Assembly: GCF_001636845.1 (NCBI RefSeq)
Contig: NZ_LITT01000023.1
Coordinates: 310,001 to 374,000 of the forward strand
Direction: 5' to 3'
Length of the DNA stretch: 64,000 bases
Source: Clostridium ljungdahlii
GTDB lineage: Bacteria > Bacillota > Clostridia > Clostridiales > Clostridiaceae
The notes beneath the pieces were generated by a model. It did no database searches. It was not told the origin of the DNA and worked only from the letters and a program-made list of their open reading frames with translations. The translations under genes and the position numbers were made by a program. Below are positions 1 through 8,575 of the stretch, piece by piece (the first letter of the stretch is position 1; the number at the start of each line of letters is the position of its first letter).

Positions 1-252
1 CAAATAAAGTTGGTTCAAGCTTATTATGATTTAAAGAATGCCAATGATTTAGTTAGTCAGGAACAAGTAAATCTTCAAAATGCTGAAGATGATTTTAAAG
101 CAGCTCAAGCTAAATATAGTGTAGGGGTCATTGATAAGCCTACTGAAGTAGATTCTAGCATTGCACTGAATCAAGAAAAAACTAAACTTAAAAGAGCTAT
201 AGATAATTGTACAGTAAGTTCGGAAAACCTTAAAAATTTACTGGAAGAATAG
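1..252 (+). CDS. TolC-family efflux protein, C-terminal fragment
   Basis: The frame is open from the first base of the window, so this is the 3' end of a longer gene. The roughly 83 visible residues are helical and heptad-like, with the pattern AEDDFKAAQAKYSVGV...DKPTEVDSSIALNQEKTKLKRAI. This resembles the last helical repeat of TolC/outer-membrane-efflux proteins, a family also found in clostridia as secreted or envelope proteins of unclear role. The stop is followed within ten bases by the first REP palindrome, which may serve as the transcription end. Only the tail is seen, so the family call is tentative. Confidence 0.5.
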   Translation, partial: QIKLVQAYYDLKNANDLVSQEQVNLQNAEDDFKAAQAKYSVGVIDKPTEVDSSIALNQEKTKLKRAIDNCTVSSENLKNLLEE

Positions 253-259
253 CATAATA

Positions 260-347
260 GGTGCCTGTCACTGAGCGGGACACAAATGTTCCAATACGGT
301 GCCTGTCACCAAGTGGGATATTTATATCCCACTTGGTGACAGGCACC
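260..347. repeat. REP palindrome cluster, left side of RAYT
   Basis: Three units of GGTGCCTGTCAC(C) lie here, at 260-271 and 298-310 forward and 335-347 inverted. Bases 298-347 form a perfect 24-bp inverted repeat with a two-base TT loop. The unit recurs at 956-1007, 1407-1457, 2127-2177, 2897-2947, 7371-7422 and 19006-19057. Confidence 0.9.
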
Positions 348-411
348 TATGTTTAAAACACAATAATTTGGTTATAATCACAGAAAAATAATTTATCTGT
401 GAGGTATAGAA

Positions 412-960
412 ATGCCAAGAAAAAATAGATTATGGCGTGAAGGTTCAATTTTGCATATTACAGTTAGAGGAAACAGAAAGGAAGATATATTTAAAAGCCA
501 AGAAGATTATTGTGTCTATCTTAGGAATTTACAGCATTCTATAAAATTTTATAACAACGAATTTGAAATATTAAGTTACTGTCTGATGACTAATCACATT
601 CATCTTCAAATTGAAACAAAAAAGGTTCATATAAAAAAATTAATGGGCAAAATAAATACTTTTTACGCTAAGTATTTTAATAATAAATATGATTATCATG
701 GACACCTTTTTCAGGGACGGTATGGTTCTCAGATAATAGACAGTGACAGCTATATTTTAGAAGCAAGTAGATACATAAGTTTAAATCCAGTGAGGGCTAA
801 CATAGTTAAAAAACCAGAAGATTATGAATGGAGCAGTTATCCTATGTTAATAGGTAAAAGAAAAGAAAAACTAATTAATTCGGATAGAATACTTTCTTAT
901 TTCATTCAGAGCAGAAAGAGAGAACTATATAGAATGTACGTGGAAAGTGCAATAAGGTGA
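412..960 (+). CDS. REP-associated tyrosine transposase (Y1/HUH-type)
   Basis: This 182-residue single-domain enzyme has the RAYT/TnpA-REP pattern: N-terminal MPRKNRLW...ILHITVRGNRKEDIF, the HUH-type metal motif in MTNHIHLQIE (near residues 60-69), and the GHLFQGRYGSQIIDSDSYILEASRYISLNPVRANIV block carrying the likely catalytic tyrosine, followed by DYEWSSY. The family cuts single-stranded REP hairpins. The start ATG follows GAGGT, and an upstream TATAAT lies near 372, with a short CACAGA/TCTGTG hairpin before the start. The stop codon TGA is part of the right-hand REP unit, so gene end and repeat are physically merged. Confidence 0.9.
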   Translation: MPRKNRLWREGSILHITVRGNRKEDIFKSQEDYCVYLRNLQHSIKFYNNEFEILSYCLMTNHIHLQIETKKVHIKKLMGKINTFYAKYFNNKYDYHGHLFQGRYGSQIIDSDSYILEASRYISLNPVRANIVKKPEDYEWSSYPMLIGKRKEKLINSDRILSYFIQSRKRELYRMYVESAIR

Positions 961-1007
961 CAGGCACTTCGGTGGACTATAAATATCCCGTTAGGGTGAC
1001 AGGCACC
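956..1007. repeat. REP palindrome, right side of RAYT
   Basis: Two inverted units, at 956-967 (GGTGACAGGCAC) and 995-1007 (GGTGACAGGCACC), separated by a spacer containing the usual TGGACTATAAATATCCCG-like centre. The first unit supplies the transposase stop codon. Confidence 0.88.
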
Positions 1008-1105
1008 AGTCAGATAGCTGCATAGACTGCCATATTTTAGAGATTGAAATATAAAATTATAGATGATATAATATAAAAACAGTATCTTTATTGGTGGTGA
1101 AAAAT

Positions 1106-1366
1106 TTGGATAAGGAAACAAATCAGATATTTCAACTTGCTTTGCAAAAATTAGATAACATTGAAAAAAGATTTGACAACGTGGAAAAAAGACTTGACAA
1201 CATGGAAAAAAGACAAGATGAGATATATAATGTAGTAAAAGCAATAGAACACAGCAATAATGTAAGAAAAGCTGAGATAGATAATTTGACTCATAAAGTA
1301 GCACACATAGAAGGGACAGTTAATGGAGTTGGAGAACTAATCCAAAATAGAAGATCAATTAAATAA
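1106..1366 (+). CDS. small coiled-coil protein
   Basis: An 86-residue protein made almost entirely of heptads (LDNIEKRFDNVEKRLDNMEKRQDEI), with no membrane segment. I place the start at TTG 1106 because GGTGGTGAAAAATTTGGATAA aligns with the start of a paralogue at 61782, where the same ribosome site is followed by ATG. The two share the pattern (I/L)EH...KAEID......IEG. A GTG at 1094 or TTG at 1091 would overlap the ribosome site. Function is not known; proteins of this kind are often annotated as hypothetical. It stands alone and ends in its own terminator. Confidence 0.65.
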   Translation: MDKETNQIFQLALQKLDNIEKRFDNVEKRLDNMEKRQDEIYNVVKAIEHSNNVRKAEIDNLTHKVAHIEGTVNGVGELIQNRRSIK

Positions 1367-1378
1367 TTATGTGAATTT

Positions 1379-1402
1379 AGGAGGGTGTAACCTCCTTTTT
1401 TG
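1379..1402 (+). terminator. Rho-independent terminator after coiled-coil gene
   Basis: AGGAGG (1379-1384) pairs with CCTCCT (1391-1396) across a six-base loop and runs into seven T residues. It is directly followed by a REP palindrome. Confidence 0.75.
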
Positions 1403-1406
1403 CTTT

Positions 1407-1457
1407 GGTGCCTGTCACCGAGTGGAATATAAATGTTCCAATGCGGTGACAGTCACC
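1407..1457. repeat. REP palindrome
   Basis: A 51-bp imperfect palindrome, GGTGCCTGTCACC ... GGTGACAGTCACC, between the coiled-coil terminator and the stop of the convergent LysM-CAP gene. It may also act as a bidirectional terminator. Confidence 0.85.
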
Positions 1458-1464
1458 TTGTTGC

Positions 1465-2085
1465 TTAATAGGACTTTATAAATTGCTGGGTCCAATAGCA
1501 CGTTCCGTTAGAACTTTTAGCGAGACCAACTCCTATTTGATTGAAACTTGGATTTAGAATATTGGCTCTATGTCCTGGAGAGTTCATCCAGGAATTCATT
1601 ACATCCTGAGCGGTTCTTTGCCCCATGGCAATATTTTCACCAGCAGCAGTAAATTTTATACCGAAGTTTTGCATCATAGTAAAAGGTGAACCATAGGTAG
1701 GAGATGTATGATCAAAATATCCTTTGTTAGCCATATCTTGAGATTTGTATCTGGCCACTCTTGATAATTCCCAATTTGCTGTGAATGGTTGCAATCCTGA
1801 ATTTACTCTTGCTTGGTTTACCAGCTGTACAACTTGATTTTCCATTGTTTTTACATCTATATTTGGAATAGATATCTTCTGTCCTGGTATTATCATAGCA
1901 GGATTTGCAATCTGTGGATTGGCAGATATGAGTTCACTTATTCCCACTTGGTTTTTTACTGCAATTTTCCACATGGTATCTCCGGATACTACGGTATAAG
2001 TTGACGATTGTGCGTGAACCACACCTGTAGACAGCACAAAACATAATATTAAACTTGATAAAAAACTCTTTTTCAATGAAATCAC
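1465..2085 (-). CDS. secreted LysM and CAP/SCP-domain protein
   Basis: 206 residues. A signal peptide (residues 1-25, ending VVHA) is followed by one LysM peptidoglycan-binding motif (YTVVSGDTMWKIAVKNQVGISELISANPQI...PGQKISIP, about 29-74) and a CAP domain (about 85-203). The CAP domain shows the family landmarks LVNQARVNSGLQPF, FDHTSP, GENIAMG and SPGHRANILNPSFNQIGVG. This is the domain order of the YkwD/SafA-like proteins of spore-formers, placed at the wall or spore coat. Biochemical activity of bacterial CAP domains is mostly unproven. The gene is flanked on both sides by REP palindromes. Confidence 0.88.
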   Translation of the reverse strand: MISLKKSFLSSLILCFVLSTGVVHAQSSTYTVVSGDTMWKIAVKNQVGISELISANPQIANPAMIIPGQKISIPNIDVKTMENQVVQLVNQARVNSGLQPFTANWELSRVARYKSQDMANKGYFDHTSPTYGSPFTMMQNFGIKFTAAGENIAMGQRTAQDVMNSWMNSPGHRANILNPSFNQIGVGLAKSSNGTCYWTQQFIKSY

Positions 2086-2126
2086 CTCAGTATATTTTGT
2101 GATAGATATAAAAATTTATCCCACCA

Positions 2127-2177
2127 GGTGCCTGTCACCGGGCGGGACATTTATCACCCCATTCGGTGCCAGGCACC
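2127..2177. repeat. REP palindrome
   Basis: Begins GGTGCCTGTCACC and ends GGTGCCAGGCACC, with a GGGCGGGACATTTAT centre. It lies between the divergent LysM-CAP and metallophosphoesterase genes, only about 20 bases before the latter's start. Confidence 0.88.
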
Positions 2178-2199
2178 AAAGAGAAAGGAACGATAAACT

Positions 2200-2892
2200 A
2201 TGAAGATAGCAGTTATTTCCGATATACACGGAAACCTGGAAGCACTTAAATCAGCACTTTGTGATATAGAAAAGAAAAATATTGATACTATAATATGCCT
2301 TGGAGACTTAGTAGGATATGGACCTTATCCTAATGAAGTAATTCAGCTTGTAAGAGAAAAGCATATATTGAATATACTTGGCAACTACGATGCAGCAGTG
2401 CTTGAAAAAAAATTTAATTACATAAGAGACAATGAAGTCAATAAATTCTGTATGCCCTGGGCAGCAGAAGAGCTATTAGAGGAAAACAGGGATTACTTAA
2501 AGTCCCTTCCTGGAGAAATAGTACTTAATTTTAAAAATAAGAAATTCCATTTTGTACATGGAAGCAATAGATCCATAAATGAATATTTAAAGGAAAATTC
2601 CAAAGAAGCGGAAGAGGCAATGGGAGTGCTAAAAGAAGATGTTCTAATATGTGCTCACACTCATATTCCTTATAGAAAGAAATATGGTGATAAAATTCTC
2701 TTAAATGATGGAAGCATTGGAAAACCTAAAATAGGCAGACCTAATGGAACTTATCTCATAATGGAACCGGACGAGGATGTAAAAAGTACTATTGTAGAAT
2801 TTACTTATGACTATGAAAAAACAGTAAAGGCCATGGAGGAAAGAGGCATACACAAAGCCTGCATAGAAAATATAAAAACTGGAATAGAATAA
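2200..2892 (+). CDS. YfcE/MJ0936-type metallophosphoesterase
   Basis: 230 residues with the calcineurin-like metal-binding blocks in order: DIHGNLEAL (residues 8-16), GDLVGYGPYPNEV (about 36-48), GNYD (about 61-64), HGS (about 120) and CAHTHIPYR (about 151-159). Such enzymes are cytoplasmic, bind two metals, and usually hydrolyse phosphodiesters, but the substrate cannot be read from sequence. GAGAAAGGA precedes the ATG at 2200. It is a single gene between two REP palindromes; the upstream one overlaps the likely leader. Confidence 0.87.
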   Translation: MKIAVISDIHGNLEALKSALCDIEKKNIDTIICLGDLVGYGPYPNEVIQLVREKHILNILGNYDAAVLEKKFNYIRDNEVNKFCMPWAAEELLEENRDYLKSLPGEIVLNFKNKKFHFVHGSNRSINEYLKENSKEAEEAMGVLKEDVLICAHTHIPYRKKYGDKILLNDGSIGKPKIGRPNGTYLIMEPDEDVKSTIVEFTYDYEKTVKAMEERGIHKACIENIKTGIE

Positions 2893-2896
2893 AATT

Positions 2897-2947
2897 GGTG
2901 CCTGGCACCGGGCGGGACATTTACAACCCCATTCGGTGCCAGGCACC
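2897..2947. repeat. REP palindrome
   Basis: GGTGCCTGGCACC ... GGTGCCAGGCACC, sitting between the convergent metallophosphoesterase and M16 peptidase stops. It is almost identical to the copy at 2127-2177 on the other side of the same gene. Confidence 0.88.
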
Positions 2948-2952
2948 TTTGT

Positions 2953-5900
2953 TTATTTCTGCATATCTATAATCTCATTAAATAATTGTTTGTTTTGTTC
3001 AATCTTATCTGCGGAACCTTCTGCAAAGTATATATTTTGTTTTAGAATTTGATCCAGCATATTTCCATAACTTCTTATATCATCTGGTGTAGTTGAAAGT
3101 GCCTCTTTCTCATAGTTCAAAAGATCATTTACAGAAGAGTTTGTAAGATACATTGAATCACAAAGAGAACTTTCCTCGAGAGGTCCACTAGATTTTAAAT
3201 TTGCAAAACTTTTAATGGCTCCTATGATGTAATTTGTCATTTCGCTGTCTGTTGCCTGAAAGTTTTTAAGGTAGTTTACCGTACCTTGAAAGGCATCTAA
3301 AGTTTCTTTAAGGTTTGGATCTCTCATTGATGCAAGTATAACTTCACCATTAGGTGATAATGCAGATTGGACTCCATAGGCACCGCCGGTTGTCCTTACC
3401 TTATTCCAAAGATATCCGTTGTCTAATACGTTCTGCAGTACCATCATCTTTCCACTATAGGTATAGCCAGCTTTTTTAAAATCTCCAACCTGTATTATTG
3501 TTTGAACTTTTGCAGTGGAAGAAAAAGCTGTATTTTTATCAGGTTGTGCAAAAGTATATTTTTGCTTTGGAAGTACCTGAGAGTTAATTTTAGGACTTAT
3601 ACGGTTTAACTCATTTTTAAATGTTTTAGAAGTATTTTCATTTCCGCTGTAAGTTGCTATAAGGTCATTTCTGTTAAATGCAAGTTTGCGTATATCATTT
3701 AAGTTTTTAGAAATCTCATCCCATTTTGAATCAAAGTTGCTGTCCAGGTCCTGTAAGAATTTATAATAGGAAAGTCCAGTAAGCTCTTCACTGTATCTCC
3801 CGCTTTCACTCATGTAGGAACTCATTCGCATAATTGCAGCCGCGCCTGATCCTGAAGTTAAAGTTGCCTGTAGGGCTGACTTATTTTGCTCAATAATTTG
3901 TTTTATTCTCTGCTTATTTGTAAACTGGCTGTCATTTATAATTTCTTCAGTTATATCAAGAGACTTTGAAATATTCTCGTCAGGTGCTAATAGAGATACT
4001 GTTAGTTTAGGACTATAGTTATTAGGATTTTTATTGCTTGATACTGCTGAAGGTGTAAAACCAATAGTACTTCCTACATACTGCAGCATTTCATTTGAAA
4101 GCTGATCATAACTATGTTCCTTAGTATCTACATTTCCAAGCAAAGATGAAAGTAGGCTCAAATAATGTAATTTATCCTGTGGAACCTTTGACGTATCAAA
4201 GTAAAGACTTATGTTTGAAAGCCCATTTAAATCTGCATTATGGGTAAGAACTTTCATACCTGATTGACTTTCAACCTTATAGTTTAAATTTGGCAATTCA
4301 GGTTTAATATCCTTAAGTGAAAGCTTTGGTAAAGTTTCCAGTGATTCCTTTGAATCTCCACTTTTTTGCCATGCATTAAAATCCTCAGTATCTTTTAAAA
4401 GTGAATTAACACCTGCTTCTCCTATTTGATTTTTATAATCTGCAAGTTTTTTAGCTGTAGCTTCAGTATTCTTACTTTCAAGACCGGCTTCAGGCTTTAA
4501 TACAACCATTGAGTGATAGTTGTTTGAAATCAGGTATTTGTCAATTAAACTTGTAAAATATTTATTGGAATCCGATTTCTTTATCTTTTCCATTATGTCA
4601 CTTGTATCAAAATACATGGTAGGATCTTTATCATATACCCATGTGGACAATGCAGTCTGGGATAATACAAGGCCGTTTCCACCAAGCATAGGTGTTACAA
4701 GTTTTTCAGATCGATCGCTTATGTCATAGGATTCCAGGGCAGATTTAAGAAAATCTTTATCAAATCCGTTTTTCGAAATATTCTTTAGAGTATCAAAAAT
4801 AGTTTTTTCAAAAACTTCTTTTGAAGATTCATCAGAATTAGTTGCATTAATTGAAAATACTGGCTGAATACCATTCATACTAAATGAAGAACTTACATTT
4901 TCTGCAATACCCTTTTCTGTAAGTGCTTTTTTAAGAGGAGCATTGTCTGTTCCCATAAGTAAATAATTCAAAAATGTTAATGCTGTATTTGTTTCCTTAT
5001 CGCCTATATTGCCTGTAACAAAATTTAAAGAGAGATAAGTCTTCTTTTTTGTGTCTCCATCTTTAGGAATAGGATAAGAAGCTATTTTATCAGGTATATT
5101 AGACAGTGATTTTTCGGCCTTAACGGAAGTATCTACATTAACTTTGTCAAATTTGCTTAAGTAATTTTGATCAATATATTGAAGATATTGTCCTATATCT
5201 AATTTACCATATAAATATATGTAGCTGTTTGATGGTGTATAGTTTTTCTTGTAAGTTGAAATTAACTGATCTCTTGTAAGAGAAGGAATATTCTCTGGAT
5301 TTCCACCTGAATCCCACTTATAAGAAGTATCAGGAAACAGTGATTGATTTACTTCATTACGTAAAAGCCACTGAGGATTCGAATAGTCACCCTTCATTTC
5401 ACTGTACACAACGCCATTAATTGAAAGAGCAGAATCCTTAGATGGAAGTTCATATCTCCAACCTTCCTGCTTAAATATATTAGGATCAGTAGTAACATTT
5501 GGAAAAAATACTGCATCCAAATATACTCCCATAAGGTTTTTAAGATCCTGCTCATTTGTACTTGCTGCAGGAAATGTAGTATAATCAGCACCTGTCATGG
5601 CATTGATGAAAGAACCCAAGGAGCTCTTAAGCATTTGCTGAAATGGAGATTTTACAGGATAATTTTTGGAGCCATCAAGAACTGAGTGTTCAATAATATG
5701 ATTTACACCACTGTTGTCTGAAGTAGGGGTGCGAAAACTGATATCAAAAACTCTCTGGGTATCATCGTTTTTAAGATACATTAGTTTTGCACCTGTTTTT
5801 ACATGAGTAAACTGCATAACAGTAGAATTAACTTTTGGTATATCCTTCACTGAAGTAAGTTGAAATCCATAATAGGTCTTTCCAATCTCATTACAGCTTG

Positions 5901-6015
5901 TAACATTTGTATCTGCTGCATAGGCAGTTTCACTAGAAAATGCCATATTACAAGAAGAAAACAGCATGAAAAATGCTACAATAACAGTCGTTGCTTTTTT
6001 CAAAGATATTTTCAT
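2953..6015 (-). CDS. secreted M16C (presequence-protease-type) zinc metallopeptidase
   Basis: 1020 residues, close to the family's full length of about 970 plus a signal peptide (residues 1-33, cleavage near SETAYA). The inverted zinc motif HxxEH is seen as HIIEH at 106-110, inside NHIIEHSVLDGSKNYPVKSPF, and the distal glutamate probably lies in NGVVYSEMKGDYSNP. Two pseudo-symmetrical M16 halves and the linking M16C region follow. Most clostridial relatives lack a signal peptide, so export is notable: substrates would be peptides outside the membrane. It is monocistronic, with its own promoter region at 6016-6100. Confidence 0.9.
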   Translation of the reverse strand: MKISLKKATTVIVAFFMLFSSCNMAFSSETAYAADTNVTSCNEIGKTYYGFQLTSVKDIPKVNSTVMQFTHVKTGAKLMYLKNDDTQRVFDISFRTPTSDNSGVNHIIEHSVLDGSKNYPVKSPFQQMLKSSLGSFINAMTGADYTTFPAASTNEQDLKNLMGVYLDAVFFPNVTTDPNIFKQEGWRYELPSKDSALSINGVVYSEMKGDYSNPQWLLRNEVNQSLFPDTSYKWDSGGNPENIPSLTRDQLISTYKKNYTPSNSYIYLYGKLDIGQYLQYIDQNYLSKFDKVNVDTSVKAEKSLSNIPDKIASYPIPKDGDTKKKTYLSLNFVTGNIGDKETNTALTFLNYLLMGTDNAPLKKALTEKGIAENVSSSFSMNGIQPVFSINATNSDESSKEVFEKTIFDTLKNISKNGFDKDFLKSALESYDISDRSEKLVTPMLGGNGLVLSQTALSTWVYDKDPTMYFDTSDIMEKIKKSDSNKYFTSLIDKYLISNNYHSMVVLKPEAGLESKNTEATAKKLADYKNQIGEAGVNSLLKDTEDFNAWQKSGDSKESLETLPKLSLKDIKPELPNLNYKVESQSGMKVLTHNADLNGLSNISLYFDTSKVPQDKLHYLSLLSSLLGNVDTKEHSYDQLSNEMLQYVGSTIGFTPSAVSSNKNPNNYSPKLTVSLLAPDENISKSLDITEEIINDSQFTNKQRIKQIIEQNKSALQATLTSGSGAAAIMRMSSYMSESGRYSEELTGLSYYKFLQDLDSNFDSKWDEISKNLNDIRKLAFNRNDLIATYSGNENTSKTFKNELNRISPKINSQVLPKQKYTFAQPDKNTAFSSTAKVQTIIQVGDFKKAGYTYSGKMMVLQNVLDNGYLWNKVRTTGGAYGVQSALSPNGEVILASMRDPNLKETLDAFQGTVNYLKNFQATDSEMTNYIIGAIKSFANLKSSGPLEESSLCDSMYLTNSSVNDLLNYEKEALSTTPDDIRSYGNMLDQILKQNIYFAEGSADKIEQNKQLFNEIIDMQK

Positions 6016-6050
6016 TATATATGTCCCCCCATTATTATATTTTTATGTCT

Positions 6051-6087
6051 ACACTATAGACTTTTAACCAGTTATTTCCTATAGTGT
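6051..6087 (-). promoter_or_regulatory. inverted repeat in the leader of the M16 peptidase gene
   Basis: ACACTATAG (6051-6059) and CTATAGTGT (6079-6087) form a perfect 9-bp inverted repeat, 19 bases apart. Read on the minus strand, a TATAAT lies just upstream (6095-6100), so the repeat would start near the transcription start. It could be an operator or a 5' hairpin. The TATAAT assignment is by eye and the -35 box is weak. Confidence 0.5.
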
Positions 6088-6145
6088 TAATGCTATTATA
6101 TATTTTTTTAAAGAAAATTTATTAATTTTATAAACAGAGTTCTTG

Positions 6146-6166
6146 GCATCAGATGAAATCTGATGC
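6146..6166. repeat. short perfect hairpin
   Basis: GCATCAGAT-GAA-ATCTGATGC, a 9-bp perfect stem with a three-base loop, just before the much longer hairpin at 6177-6298. No T tract follows on either strand, so it does not look like a normal terminator. Confidence 0.6.
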
Positions 6167-6176
6167 TTAGAAATTG

Positions 6177-6298
6177 TTATCCAGGGACGTAACCGCTCTT
6201 TACTACCACTTTGAGAAAAGCAGATATCCCAAATCTTTGATTTGGTGATAGTCGCTTTTCTCAAAGTAGGGGTATTAGAGCGGGTAGTCATCGGATAA
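6177..6298. repeat. 122-nt long imperfect stem-loop, unassigned
   Basis: The whole segment folds on itself: TTATCC (6177-6182) with GGATAA (6293-6298), ACCGCTCT with AGAGCGGG, CTTTGAGAAAAGC with GCTTTTCTCAAAG (13 bp perfect), and CCAAAT with ATTTGG around a CTTTG loop. An incidental reading frame crosses it on the minus strand but has no coding character. It could be a MITE-like palindrome or a structured transcript. It fills the gap between the peptidase promoter and the regulator pseudogene, and I find no second copy in the window. Confidence 0.7.
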
Positions 6299-6391
6299 AT
6301 TATTTATAATTTGTTCACAATTATAATGAATAAATGAAGCAGTGCCGTTTTAAAATTAAGGGGAACAAGCATAATTTGCAGCCGGTAAACC

Positions 6392-7350
6392 TTAAAGTTC
6401 TGCTATTATATTTCCCATTTCAGTAAGATCATATCCGCCTATTCCTAGGAGTTCTGATTTAAATTGATTTGAACGGAGTATTTCAAGTATTGAGTTAAAG
6501 GGAGCTTTATTTATGTCCTCCTTCTTCATTACCAATTCATATCTTTCTTTTTGAACAGGTATAAAATCCACATTATTAACTTGAAGACTTGTTTTTTCAT
6601 TTCCAAGTCCTACATCAGCCTCACCTCTAGCCACAGTACTAGCTATTTCTAGGTGAGAAAAATGTTCTTTTGTATAACCTTTGATATCACTACCATTTAT
6701 GTTTAATAATCTAAGATGTTCATCTAAGAGGATTCTTGTACCACAGCCTTTTTCCCTATTTACCATGGTAATATCAGGTCTTTTTAAATCCTCAAAACCT
6801 TTAATTTTTTTAGGATTACCTTTGGCTACATAAAAGCCTTGCATCCTACAGGCAAGATGAATTATTACAGTTGGAATTCCGGGAATTAATCTTCTTACAA
6901 ATGGTATATTATATTGATCTGAATCACCATCCCAGAGATGAGCGGTAGCTACCTGTATTTTCCCCATGTAAAGTGATAAAAGTCCACTGTAACTTCCCAC
7001 GTAGGAGCGGAAAGTTCTAGTACCAGGGCAGCGAACTTCTATGTATCTGGATAAAATATCGAGAAGTACATCCTGTCCGCATATTATAAAGCCTCCATGT
7101 GTATTATCTCTTGTAGGATAAAAAATATCAGGAGAAGATAGATCATTTTCTTTAACATCACTGGATTCATTTTGTGTAGTGTGCTTTGTCTTATTTTTAT
7201 AATTTTCTACATCATTTAAATCAACTCTAATTTTTTGCCAACTTTATAGCCGTTCAATTCTCCTCTTTTAATCAATTCATATACTGTATTTTTAGCTATT
7301 TTTAGCATATCGGCAACTTCCTGTGGGGTTAATGTTGTATTTTCTAACAT
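6392..7350 (-). pseudogene. HTH plus molybdate/PBP-type domain regulator, frameshifted
   Basis: From ATG 7350 the frame gives an excisionase-type HTH (LTPQEVADMLKIAKNTVYELIKRGELNGYKVGKK) and then stops after 45 residues. Moving one base at the AAAAAA tract near 7231-7236 restores KIRVDLNDVENYK... and an unbroken frame to 6392. That frame contains a periplasmic-binding-protein-like domain (GGFIICGQDVLLDILSRYIE ... MGNIIAEL), as in the HTH/PBP proteins linked to molybdate or tungstate sensing. The total length, 959 bases, is exactly one short of 320 codons, so a single-base deletion explains everything. Placement beside nif suggests a role in metal control (inference). Real decay and a homopolymer sequencing error cannot be told apart here. 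Confidence 0.8.
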
Positions 7351-7370
7351 AAATTATCCTTCCTTTCAAT

Positions 7371-7422
7371 GGTGCCTGTCACCATATTGGGATACTTTTA
7401 TACCCATTCGGTGCCTGTCACC
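7371..7422. repeat. REP element with direct rather than inverted ends
   Basis: GGTGCCTGTCACC occurs at 7371-7383 and again, in the same orientation, at 7410-7422, with the usual centre (TTGGGATACTTTTATACCCATTC) between. It lies in the divergent region between the regulator pseudogene and nifH. Confidence 0.85.
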
Positions 7423-7616
7423 TTATACAAACATTATATAATATAACTACATATTAAAGAAGTAAAATTAATTGGTAAGAGTTATATAAGATAGTATAAA
7501 CAAATATAGCATAAATGATAAGTTATTAACAATAGTCAGTGAATAATTATTAAAATGATAATTTTTACACTTGAATTTTAAAAATGTTATCGATTTCAGC
7601 ATACGTATATTAATAA

Positions 7617-7661
7617 ATCAATAATTTACGTATTGATTTTTCTAAAAAGGTATGATATATT
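7617..7661 (+). promoter_or_regulatory. putative nifH promoter/operator region
   Basis: The 300 bases before nifH are over 80 % A+T. ATCAATA (7617-7623) and TATTGAT (7631-7637) form an inverted repeat overlapping a possible -35 TTGATT (7633-7638), with TATATT 17 bases on (7656-7661). I see no GG-N10-GC sigma-54 element, so sigma-A type transcription with a bound regulator is more likely. Assignment is by eye and weak. Confidence 0.35.
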
Positions 7662-7704
7662 TTTTATAAATTATTAAACAATAATTGTCATAAAAAAATT
7701 ATAG

Positions 7705-8541
<837 letters not shown>

Positions 8542-8575
8542 AATGAATATCAAAAATAAAACAAAAAACACTAGA

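Larger units (their letters stand above)
260..1007 (+). mobile_element. RAYT with flanking REP palindromes
   Basis: A single transposase gene (412-960) is bracketed by REP units pointing inward: forward units at 260-310, and inverted units at 956-967 and 995-1007. This is the usual layout of REP-associated tyrosine transposases, which are thought to mobilise the short palindromes in trans. The seven REP loci in the first 19 kb are probably its products. The element boundaries are inferred from the repeats; no target duplication is evident. Confidence 0.75.

Noticed and set aside
906-1304. 132-residue minus-strand frame over the coiled-coil gene
   Set aside because: Cysteine/phenylalanine/tyrosine-rich translation typical of the antisense of A-rich coding DNA; no ribosome site; overlaps the RAYT end and the coiled-coil gene.
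260-2947. CRISPR-like repeats in the first 3 kb
   Set aside because: The GGTGCCTGTCACC units lie singly between genes and are palindromes linked to a RAYT gene, not an array.
6079-6291. 70-residue minus-strand frame across the large hairpin
   Set aside because: It covers the palindromic arms and has no recognisable domain or ribosome site; the hairpin explains the sequence better.
6177-6298. Molybdenum-cofactor or tungsten riboswitch
   Set aside because: Considered because of the adjacent molybdate-type regulator, but the segment is one nearly continuous stem, not a multi-branched aptamer, and it does not lead a metal or cofactor gene in the right orientation.
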